From an uncultured Bacteroidales bacterium (lineage in GTDB: Bacteria; Bacteroidota; Bacteroidia; Bacteroidales; P3): a DNA stretch of 17,971 bases. The notes beneath the pieces were generated by a model that was not told where the DNA came from, did not search any database, and saw only the letters and a list, made by a program, of their open reading frames with translations. Numbering within the stretch: the stretch's first letter is position 1; every line of letters starts with the position of its first letter. The position numbers were made by a program, and so were the translations under genes. Shown in pieces: positions 1 through 6,974 of the stretch. The stretch spans positions 1 through 17,971 of the forward strand of contig CAMWSI010000003.1 in NCBI GenBank assembly GCA_947176875.1, given 5' to 3'.

Positions 1-2
1 AT

Positions 3-1244
3 GAGAAAGAGACCGTGATTCCGCACGACGCAACGATTTTCTTCCTCGTCGATATGGCGAACCTGAACTGGAACCTGCCGCTCAACAAGAAAGCCGAAAC
101 CAAGGCCGGCATCAAGGCATTGGATTCGCTGCTCCTGACGGGCATGCAGATTAAACAGGTGCAGATCAACGCCTGGGCTTCTCCCGAAGGCGAAGAGAGC
201 CGCAACCAGAACCTGTCCGACAACCGTGTGAAAACGGGCGAAAAATACTTCAAGGATGCTTATAACAAGATGCTGAACCAGCGTGCCCGTGCGCTGAAGG
301 TAAAAGCGAACAGCCTGAAACAGGATCTGGACATCCAGACCAAGTCGATGGGCGAAGACTGGGACGGCTTCATCGCCGACCTGCGCGCTTCCCGCATCGC
401 CGACAAAAACACGATCATCAACGTGATTTCCTCGCACACCGACAAAGCGACGCGCGAACAGGAAATCCGCAACATGACCGTCATCTATAAGGAAATCGAA
501 GATGAAATCCTGCCGTCCCTGCGCCGGAGCGAAATCCACGTGGATTTCCTCGAACCCAAACGTCCGGACGAACAGATTGCCGAATACGCGCTGACCGCGC
601 CCGATTCCTTGAAACTGAACGAACTGCTCTACGGCGCGACGCTGAACGAAGACGCGGCTCAGCAACTGACGATCTACCGCTCGGCCATCCGCATCTATCC
701 GGACGATTTCCGCGCTTACGTGAACGCTTCCGCCCTGTTGCTCAAAGAAGGCCATCTGGACGAAGCCCAGTCGATGCTCGAGACCGCCAACGGCATGAAG
801 CCCAACTATGCCCATATCCTGAACAACATGGGCGCCGTGGCCCTAGCCAAAGGCGATTTTTCGAACGCGAAATCGCTGTTCGAAAGCGCGTCCTGCTCCG
901 AAGCCCAAGAAAATCTGGGTATCGTCGCGATTAAGGAAGGCCGCTACAACGTGGCCGTGGCCCAGTTGTCGGCGAACGCCTGCCGGTATAACCTGGCGTT
1001 GGCGCAGTTGCTGAACGGCGATATCGACCAAGCCAAAGCGACGCTGAACTGCATGGAGACGAAGACGGCCGAAAGCCACTACCTGCTCGCGGTCTGCGCC
1101 GCCCGTCAGGACAACAAGGCCGAAGCCATCGACGCGCTGACGAAAGCCGTGGCCGAAAACGCGGCCTTGAAGGCGCAGGCCCGCAAGGACATCGAATTTG
1201 CGAAATGGGCCTATGAGACCGACTTCCAAAACGTATTGAGATAA
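3..1244 (+). CDS. TPR / OmpA-like envelope protein, 5'-truncated by the window edge
   Basis: The reading frame is open from the first complete codon (position 3), so the true start lies upstream; the GTG at 15 is only an internal possibility. The first part contains AWASPEGEESRNQNLSDNR, like the OmpA-type peptidoglycan-binding motif in which 'A.ASPEG' precedes 'N..LS..RA'. The second half (from about residue 215 counted from the GTG) has helical repeats with TPR spacing, for example YRSAIRIYPDDFRAYVNASA and LNNMGAVALAKGDFSNAKSL. Bacteroidota encode many outer-membrane or periplasmic proteins combining OmpA-like and TPR regions, and this is probably one. Any signal peptide or lipobox would be outside the window. 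Its stop lies 23 bases before rplY, so read-through into rplY is possible. The specific function is unknown. Confidence 0.7.
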   Translation, partial: EKETVIPHDATIFFLVDMANLNWNLPLNKKAETKAGIKALDSLLLTGMQIKQVQINAWASPEGEESRNQNLSDNRVKTGEKYFKDAYNKMLNQRARALKVKANSLKQDLDIQTKSMGEDWDGFIADLRASRIADKNTIINVISSHTDKATREQEIRNMTVIYKEIEDEILPSLRRSEIHVDFLEPKRPDEQIAEYALTAPDSLKLNELLYGATLNEDAAQQLTIYRSAIRIYPDDFRAYVNASALLLKEGHLDEAQSMLETANGMKPNYAHILNNMGAVALAKGDFSNAKSLFESASCSEAQENLGIVAIKEGRYNVAVAQLSANACRYNLALAQLLNGDIDQAKATLNCMETKTAESHYLLAVCAARQDNKAEAIDALTKAVAENAALKAQARKDIEFAKWAYETDFQNVLR

Positions 1245-1267
1245 AACCTTATAATAATTTATATTTT

Positions 1268-1840
1268 ATGAAAACTGTATCTGTTAGCGGTGCTCTCCGT
1301 GAGCACGTAGGGAAAAAAGATGCAAGAATTCTGCGCGAAAAGGGCATGATCCCCTGCGTGGTTTACGGCGTAGGCGAGCCGCAGAATTTTTATGCCGATG
1401 AAAAAGTGCTGAATCCGTTGTTCACGACGCCGGAAATCTGCTTCGTGGAACTCGAATTGAACGGCAACAAATTGCTGACCATCGTACAGGAAGCCCAGTT
1501 CCACAAGGTAAGCGGCAACCTGTTGCATGTAGATTTCTTCATTCTTTCCGACCACCGTCCCATCACGATGGCGGTGCCGCTCCGCATCGAAGGCAGTGCG
1601 CCCGGCGTACTCAAAGGCGGTAAACTGTACAAAGGCATGCGCAAGCTCCGTGTCCGCACGCTGCCGAAACAGATGCCGGAAGAAATCCGCGTGGATATTT
1701 CCAAATTGGATATCTTGGACGAAATCAAGGTGCGCGACCTCGCTTCCGACCAATACGAATTGCTCGAAGCGCCTTCGACGACGGTCGTCATGGTCAAGAC
1801 AACGCGTAACGTGGTTGACACCAAGAAGGCGGAAGAATAA
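1268..1840 (+). CDS. rplY: 50S ribosomal protein L25 / general stress protein Ctc
   Basis: This 190-residue protein has the long (CTC/TL5) architecture. The N-terminal 5S-rRNA-binding L25 domain covers about residues 1-90 (MKTVSVSGALREHVGKKDAR, then RILREKGMIPCVVYG, and LLHVDFFILSD near its end). The C-terminal TL5/CTC beta domain covers about 95-185 (VPLRIEGSAPGVLKGG; LPKQMPEEIRVDISKLDI). It binds 5S rRNA in the large subunit. The start at 1268 is supported by the conserved N-terminus. The bases before it are AT-rich with no Shine-Dalgarno, as usual in Bacteroidota. In many Bacteroidota rplY is followed by pth; here it is followed by a terminator and unrelated genes. Confidence 0.96.
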   Translation: MKTVSVSGALREHVGKKDARILREKGMIPCVVYGVGEPQNFYADEKVLNPLFTTPEICFVELELNGNKLLTIVQEAQFHKVSGNLLHVDFFILSDHRPITMAVPLRIEGSAPGVLKGGKLYKGMRKLRVRTLPKQMPEEIRVDISKLDILDEIKVRDLASDQYELLEAPSTTVVMVKTTRNVVDTKKAEE

Positions 1841-1868
1841 GCCTACGGCCTCCGGTCGGAATTTAGGG

Positions 1869-1899
1869 AAAAAGCGGTTCCGGTGCGGACCGCTTTTTT
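1869..1899 (+). terminator. Rho-independent terminator after rplY
   Basis: AAAAAGCGGT (1869-1878) pairs with ACCGCTTTTT (1889-1898). The inner bases CCG/CGG (1880-1882 with 1886-1888) extend the stem past a bulged T. A run of six Ts (1894-1899) follows the GC core. It lies 28 bases after the rplY stop. Confidence 0.9.
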
Positions 1900-2254
1900 C
1901 GTATGAACCGCGACCGAGTCGGCTTCGGGTTCGAGGTTTCGTTCGCTTCGCTGTTCACCTTACACGCACGCTTGGCTGGTGATTCCAAAGGAATCCAGAC
2001 GTTCTGTTTCGCCTCCCACGTACGCTTCGCTCCCCAAAGGAGGCTGCATAGAAGTCCTGATTCCCATCTATCATTGAGAGAGCCTGTGATGATGTGCGCT
2101 GACATACCAACGGAGGAGTAAAACAGGGAAACAAGACGGGTTGCGCCCGCTGGATTCCAACGAAAACTCAATGCGGACAGCGGGGGAAGCGAAAAGAGTT
2201 CGGCGGGGCGCACCGGAACCACATAAGTGTAATAGAAGGGGAAAAAGTAGATAG
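1900..2254 (+). other. Gene-free intergenic stretch, possible dispersed element
   Basis: There is no convincing gene here. A 72-codon open frame (1903-2121) has no start context and low-complexity composition rich in Phe, Arg and Ser. Small structures are visible: GATTCC-aaa-GGAATC (1981-1995), and GGAATCCAG (1990-1998) repeated in inverted form as CTGGATTCC (2150-2158). No TAnnTTTG promoter was found for the next gene. The open frame resembles, from memory only, spurious frames annotated repeatedly in Bacteroidales intergenic regions. Confidence 0.4.
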
Positions 2255-4003
2255 ATGGAACCGACGACGATGGAGACGGCGCGGAAACGGATCTTCGGTT
2301 TCGCGGCGCTGATGGACGAATTGCCGTTGCGGTCGGCCGTAGCGAGGCGGGCGATATGGACGCTGCCGTGGTACGGGCCGGCGGATGCCGGCCCGTTGCA
2401 AGCGGAGCTTGCGCGGCAGCGGACATTCGGCGCGTTCTGCGAACGCGCCGACGCGCGCGCTTTGGCGCATTTCAAACGGCACTTGGAGCAGACGCCCGAC
2501 TTGCAGCCGACCTTCCGTCAGTTGCGGGAGGAACGCGGCGCGTTGGACGACATACAGCTGTTCGAACTCAAGAACTGGCTGTTGCCGATGGAGGAAAGCG
2601 CGCGCTTCGCCCGCGAAAGCGGCATCGACATCGACCCGATTCCGAATCTGGAAGCGGCCCTCGACCTGCTCGACCCGCTGCAAGAACGTCTGCCCTCTTT
2701 CTACATCTATGATGCCTACGACCCGCAACTGCCCTTGCTACGCAGAAAACTGAAAGCATTGGTGGCGGCGGAAGATGGCGGCGGAAATCTCCAAGGGGCG
2801 GGCCTCGCGGGAAGCGCGGGCGACGGCTGTGACGATGGCAGGAGCGCGGGCGTCGGTTCAAACCGAAACGAAAAAATGGACGGTGAGACCGACCGGCTTG
2901 AAATTGAAGAACGGTTGGCGGAAACGGAATCAGCGGTCCGGACTATGCTCAGCGGTCGGCTACGCGAATTCCTGCCTGAACTGGAGGCCGCTTTGGCATG
3001 CCTCGTGGCCTGGGACTTCCTTATCGCCAAAACGGAATGGGCACAGGCGCAAGGCTGCCGCTGTCCGGAAATCCTGACGGATGCGGCGGGAGACGAGAAA
3101 CCGACGTCGAATGCCCCGGAAACCCCGGCGTTGGACGACTTAGCATCCACGACCTCACCCCGCCCCGTCCTCGCCTATACCGGCCTGTTTTATCCGCCGC
3201 TCCTCCGACAATGCCGTGCACAAGGACGGCCTTACCAGCCCGTGGACATCGCGCTTGACAACGACGCCTGCCTGCTGACGGGCGCGAACATGAGCGGCAA
3301 GACCATCCTGCTCAAAGCACTCGCGCTGGCACAGACGCTCGCGCAATTCGGCTTTTTCGTGCCGGCCGCGACGGCGGGTCTGACGCTCTTCGACGAAGTG
3401 TGCCGCATCGTAGGCGACGAACAGAACGAAAGCCGCGGCCTGTCGTCGTTCGGGGCGGAAATCCTGGCATTGCACGAAGTATTGCAGAAATTGCGGGCGA
3501 AACGGCGCATTCTGTTTCTGTCCGACGAACTGGCACGCACAACCAATCCGACCGAGGGCAGCGCGATTGTCTGCGCGTTTTTCGACCTTTGGCGGCACAT
3601 ACGGACGGAGTTGACGGCCGATCCGGCGGGTTTCGGTGCGGCGGCCTTGGTCAGCACCCACTACGAAACGGTAGATAACGCGACGCGACGCCTGCGGGTC
3701 AAAGGTCTCGATACGGCACGCTGGACAGAAGCCTGCCGCGACCGCGCGACGATCATCCCGGGCGCGGAGGAGGACCGCACGGCCGATTTCCTCGCGCAAC
3801 TGCAGAACTTCATGGACTACGGCGTGGAGGAGGTCCGCGCCGACTCGCCCGCCGAGATGCAGGCTTTGGACGTGGCGGCCTGCTTGGGCGTGGATGCGGA
3901 ACTCATCGCCACGGCGCGTCTATACAATAAAGCCGACCGACACGGCGGACGGACGGCTTGTACGGAATCTCTCCATCAACCTTCAACCGGCACACCGGCA
4001 TGA
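2255..4003 (+). CDS. MutS-like ABC-type ATPase (not canonical mismatch-repair MutS)
   Basis: This 582-residue protein has a C-terminal MutS-family ATPase domain. Walker A is GANMSGKT (343-350). The conserved MutS segment follows as DEVCRIVGDEQNESRGLSSF (from 380). Walker B is ILFLSDE (419-425), followed by LARTTNPTEGSA, which replaces the usual E.GRGTS. The His switch is STHYE (467-471). The N-terminal half (about 20-300) is helical and resembles the MutS core/lever regions. It includes a Gly-rich linker near residues 170-200 (GGGNLQGAGLAGSAGDG). The mismatch-recognition domain with its Phe-x-Glu motif is absent, so repair of mispairs is unlikely. MutS relatives of this size act in other roles, including KamC, the reactivase ATPase of lysine 5,6-aminomutase. 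The stop overlaps the start of the next gene (ATGA), so the two products are probably made in matched amounts and cooperate. A second in-frame ATG lies at 2270. Confidence 0.85.
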   Translation: MEPTTMETARKRIFGFAALMDELPLRSAVARRAIWTLPWYGPADAGPLQAELARQRTFGAFCERADARALAHFKRHLEQTPDLQPTFRQLREERGALDDIQLFELKNWLLPMEESARFARESGIDIDPIPNLEAALDLLDPLQERLPSFYIYDAYDPQLPLLRRKLKALVAAEDGGGNLQGAGLAGSAGDGCDDGRSAGVGSNRNEKMDGETDRLEIEERLAETESAVRTMLSGRLREFLPELEAALACLVAWDFLIAKTEWAQAQGCRCPEILTDAAGDEKPTSNAPETPALDDLASTTSPRPVLAYTGLFYPPLLRQCRAQGRPYQPVDIALDNDACLLTGANMSGKTILLKALALAQTLAQFGFFVPAATAGLTLFDEVCRIVGDEQNESRGLSSFGAEILALHEVLQKLRAKRRILFLSDELARTTNPTEGSAIVCAFFDLWRHIRTELTADPAGFGAAALVSTHYETVDNATRRLRVKGLDTARWTEACRDRATIIPGAEEDRTADFLAQLQNFMDYGVEEVRADSPAEMQALDVAACLGVDAELIATARLYNKADRHGGRTACTESLHQPSTGTPA

Positions 4004-6768
4004 ACAACAAAATCGCCTATAAGATACGGGGCAGTTACCCTAATTACTTTATGCTCAAACTCTTTGTCGAGAAAGGCGCCCGAGAGTTCGAGAAAGACCG
4101 CGAGCCGGAAGGCAACAAGCCCGGCACTATCATCTACCGCTGGCCGAAAGATACGGCCGAAGCCGCCGAAATCGCGCCGCGCTGGTACGATGTCTATTAT
4201 ATGCTCCGTCACCGCGGCGCGGAGGCCGAGACGTTCCTCAAACTGCTTATTCTGGAGGCGCAGGACGACGCCGAAGCCAAGACCCGCCTGCAACGCATCC
4301 GCCGGGATTTTTACGAACTCTGCCGGACCTATGTGTCGGATCACCCGCTCATAGATACGGACTTCGTCACATCCGCCTTATCGCCCAAGACGCACAACGT
4401 TTATGAGATCAGCCACAAAGGCGTCATGCTGACCGACCTCACGCGCACAGGATACGCGGTTCCCGATTTCAGCCTACTTTCGTCGAAGGTATTCGAACAG
4501 GCCGCCCGTTATGCCAACGCGGCGCCGGCGCAACAGGCCGAAGAGGAGGAACGGCAACGCACCTATTTGCGGCAGGCCGTCCGCAACCTCGAAATCATGA
4601 CGGGATGCCGGCTCGGCGCTTCAGCCGCCCCGCTGATTATGGCTCTCCGCAGCACGATGCCGCAATACATCCCCGGCCTCATGCCCACGCTGCTCAATGT
4701 GGGCACGAACCGCACGGCCTACAAGGGGTTGCTGCGCGACCACGGCGCCCAAATGGCGACGCGCATCTACTGGAACAACCTCATGGGCCTCTACAAAATG
4801 CTGTTCAACGAGCCGACACCTTACGAAGCCGAAGCACAGGCCGAAGAAATCGCACGTCTCGACCGCCCGTCCGACCGACAGGAACGTCAGGCCGCGCTGG
4901 AACGCCGTCAGAAATGGATAGCCGAGACGGAACGGCTCATCGAAAAGCATCCGCAGGGAAAACTGTACTTAGACGACGCTTTCGAACAACTATACGCCTA
5001 TCAGCGTTATATACGCGCTTTCTATCAGAACAATCAGGACCTGCTCATGACGTTCATGCAGGGCCGGACGGCTTATCCGTCGTTAATCCTGCAAAAGATG
5101 GTCTGGACCATCGGCAGCGAGTCTTCGTATCCGGGCGTGCTTTACAGCCGCCATTCCCGCACGGGCTTAGGCGTGCAGATAGAGAGTTATCCCGACATTT
5201 TCGGAGAGGAAATCATGACCGGCAACCTCCCGCCCCAAGACTGCGAATACTTCGACCGCGCGCAAATCAAGGAGACGTTTCCGGCCGTCTATCATTTCGA
5301 TCCTTTGCTGCCCAAACTGGAGAAAAGGCTCGGTTCGCCCGTCACCATCGAATTCGGTACGGAGAGCCGGCAAGGCAAGGCCGACTTATTCGCCGTACTG
5401 CAAATCAACGAAAGCGAACTGACCGGCCGCGCGGCCCTACTCTCGTCGGTGGCCTTGTACGAAGCCGGCATGATCGGCAAACGGCGCGTGGGCGAACTCG
5501 TCCGGCCGTATCACCGCCGCCAGATTTTTTCGGAACGCATTGACGACGGGTCGCTCCGAACGCTCGTCTATTTCGCACGCGGCGTGAACGTGCTGCCGCG
5601 TTCGGCGGTTTCGGCCAAACTCTGCTTCAATACGGCCGTAGCTCTGGAACTGAAACGGCAGGGCGAGAAAATCTGCCTCTGCAAGGAGCGTTTCCTGCCG
5701 GAAGACACAATCGTACTCAGCGAAATGGATGCCATCGCGAGCATGACGCCCGCCGCCATCCACGTTGTGACGGCCTGTCGCGGCTACGGTATTCCAGCCT
5801 TTCTCAACTTGCAGAAATACGGCGTCCGGCTGGAGGACAAATCTCTCGTGAATGCGTCCGACTTGCGCATCAGCGAAGGCGACGACATCACACTCTCCAG
5901 CAAGAACGCCACGATTTACAAGGGGCGCGCCCAATTCAAACCGGCACGGTTCCTCGATTACCTCAACGGTGTCCAACTCGACATGACGCCGAAAGAAGAG
6001 GCCGTTTTCATCCGCATGAAAGAGGCCTATGAAAAATACACCGACATCGTGACGTCGATAGAGGTTCCCGACATCGTGGACTTGAACAACTTGGTAAGGC
6101 TTATCCGCACCGACATGAGCGAACATCCGGAAACGGCCCGCGCGTTCGTGAACGACTGGTTCGACAGCAACGTGGACCAATACGTGAGCCAGCTGATGGA
6201 GAGTTCGATGGGCTCGCATCAGGATCAATACCGCGTCTATGAACTCCTTTCCACCGAGCGCAAGATCACGTTTTTCAGGCATGCAAACGCATTTTGTCTG
6301 GAACGCAAACGGTCGGGGCTGGACGCCGGTTCGTTCATGCTCGGCCGCTTTCTGGCCACGCCGCAGCCGATGGTGTTCTGGCAACGGTTCGCCGGCCGCG
6401 ACCTGGCGTTCATGCTCAACGAGTACGTGCTGTACGAGAAATACCTCAACGTGCTGTACGAGGTCGGGGAACAGCAGATTACGAAGGCGCGGCGGCAGAT
6501 TCTTTCGGAGAACATCTCGAACATAGAGACCAAGATATATAATGTGGATCAATTCATCAGCCTCAAACTGACGCGACCCGACTGGAGGGCGGTGGAAGAG
6601 ACGATGTGGCCCCTGCACAACGTTCAGCCGGAGAGCACGCTGCTGGTCAAAAAATTGGGGCAGCCGTTCGGACAGCTGTTCAACTACAAGCAGCCGTGGT
6701 CGCTCGCCAAACTGGAGGACGTCTGCCGGACGGAGGGTTGCGAGGTGCCGGAAGAGGGAGCGGTGTAA
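4000..6768 (+). CDS. PPDK-like protein with phosphohistidine domain, lacking the PEP-binding barrel
   Basis: I take the ATG at 4000, which overlaps the previous stop (ATGA), giving 922 residues; an in-frame TTG at 3958 is less likely. Pyruvate phosphate dikinase signatures occur in the right order. KGVMLTDLTRTGYAVPDFS (from K140) resembles the ATP-grasp start 'KGANLAEMT..G..VPPGF'. LRSTMPQYIPGLMPTLLNVG (R217 onward) matches 'VRSG...MPGMMDTVLNLG'. VLYSRHSRTG resembles 'GV.F.R...TG'. H588 in AAIHVVTACRGYGIPAF aligns without gaps with the phosphorylated His of 'TSHAAVVARGMG'. GDDITLSSKNATIYKG (627-642) ends that swivelling domain. After about residue 650 the sequence is helical and unfamiliar, with no C-terminal TIM barrel or Cys-Gly-Glu catalytic site. 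A phosphotransferase working on something other than pyruvate is plausible, as in rifampicin phosphotransferase, but the substrate is unknown. A regulatory or catalytically dead paralogue is the alternative. Confidence 0.8.
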   Translation: MNNKIAYKIRGSYPNYFMLKLFVEKGAREFEKDREPEGNKPGTIIYRWPKDTAEAAEIAPRWYDVYYMLRHRGAEAETFLKLLILEAQDDAEAKTRLQRIRRDFYELCRTYVSDHPLIDTDFVTSALSPKTHNVYEISHKGVMLTDLTRTGYAVPDFSLLSSKVFEQAARYANAAPAQQAEEEERQRTYLRQAVRNLEIMTGCRLGASAAPLIMALRSTMPQYIPGLMPTLLNVGTNRTAYKGLLRDHGAQMATRIYWNNLMGLYKMLFNEPTPYEAEAQAEEIARLDRPSDRQERQAALERRQKWIAETERLIEKHPQGKLYLDDAFEQLYAYQRYIRAFYQNNQDLLMTFMQGRTAYPSLILQKMVWTIGSESSYPGVLYSRHSRTGLGVQIESYPDIFGEEIMTGNLPPQDCEYFDRAQIKETFPAVYHFDPLLPKLEKRLGSPVTIEFGTESRQGKADLFAVLQINESELTGRAALLSSVALYEAGMIGKRRVGELVRPYHRRQIFSERIDDGSLRTLVYFARGVNVLPRSAVSAKLCFNTAVALELKRQGEKICLCKERFLPEDTIVLSEMDAIASMTPAAIHVVTACRGYGIPAFLNLQKYGVRLEDKSLVNASDLRISEGDDITLSSKNATIYKGRAQFKPARFLDYLNGVQLDMTPKEEAVFIRMKEAYEKYTDIVTSIEVPDIVDLNNLVRLIRTDMSEHPETARAFVNDWFDSNVDQYVSQLMESSMGSHQDQYRVYELLSTERKITFFRHANAFCLERKRSGLDAGSFMLGRFLATPQPMVFWQRFAGRDLAFMLNEYVLYEKYLNVLYEVGEQQITKARRQILSENISNIETKIYNVDQFISLKLTRPDWRAVEETMWPLHNVQPESTLLVKKLGQPFGQLFNYKQPWSLAKLEDVCRTEGCEVPEEGAV

Positions 6769-6795
6769 AGCGGGGCGTGAAGCGGTGAAGCGACG

Positions 6796-6929
6796 CATGG
6801 GACGATAAGCCGACGGCGTTCCCGAAGGGACATCCGTGGTGACGAGCCGCAGTCCCGCAGGGAAGCAACGCGGCGTCAGCGTTGACATGGGGCGATAAGC
6901 CGGCGGCGTAAGTGTAGGGGCACCCGTGG
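6796..6929 (+). repeat. Two diverged 44-bp direct repeats in the intergenic region
   Basis: Copies at 6796-6839 and 6886-6929 share 35 of 44 positions without gaps. Both begin CATGGG, carry CGATAAGCCG and end CCGTGG; most differences fall in a 6-base block in the middle. They lie between the PPDK-like gene and the peptidase gene, where no gene is visible. Confidence 0.7.
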
Positions 6930-6954
6930 ACATGGTAGGGTCACCCATTGACAG
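6914..6954 (+). repeat. Short imperfect tandem repeat upstream of the peptidase gene
   Basis: GTAGGGGCACCCGTGGACAT (6914-6933) is followed by GTAGGGTCACCCATTGACAG (6935-6954), 15 of 20 positions alike. The second copy ends 20 bases before the DPP11 start, so the repeat occupies its likely promoter/leader region. No TAnnTTTG box was found there. Confidence 0.55.
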
Positions 6955-6974
6955 CATAAAAACGACAAAACAAT

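Noticed and set aside
1903..2121. 72-codon frame after the rplY terminator
   Set aside because: No start context, odd composition, and it begins immediately after the terminator; treated as noncoding.
3958..4002. Upstream TTG start for the PPDK-like gene
   Set aside because: It would add 14 residues with no homology feel and overlap the previous gene by 46 bases; the ATGA overlap at 4000 is the standard coupling arrangement.
2255..4003. Canonical mismatch-repair MutS, or KamC
   Set aside because: It lacks the Phe-x-Glu mismatch-binding domain and is too short for MutS. No lysine aminomutase genes are nearby to support KamC, so only the MutS-like ATPase level is claimed.
5437..6957. 506-codon open frame on the minus strand under the PPDK-like gene
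   Set aside because: Same GC-driven shadow effect; the plus-strand frame carries ordered PPDK motifs and a coupled start.
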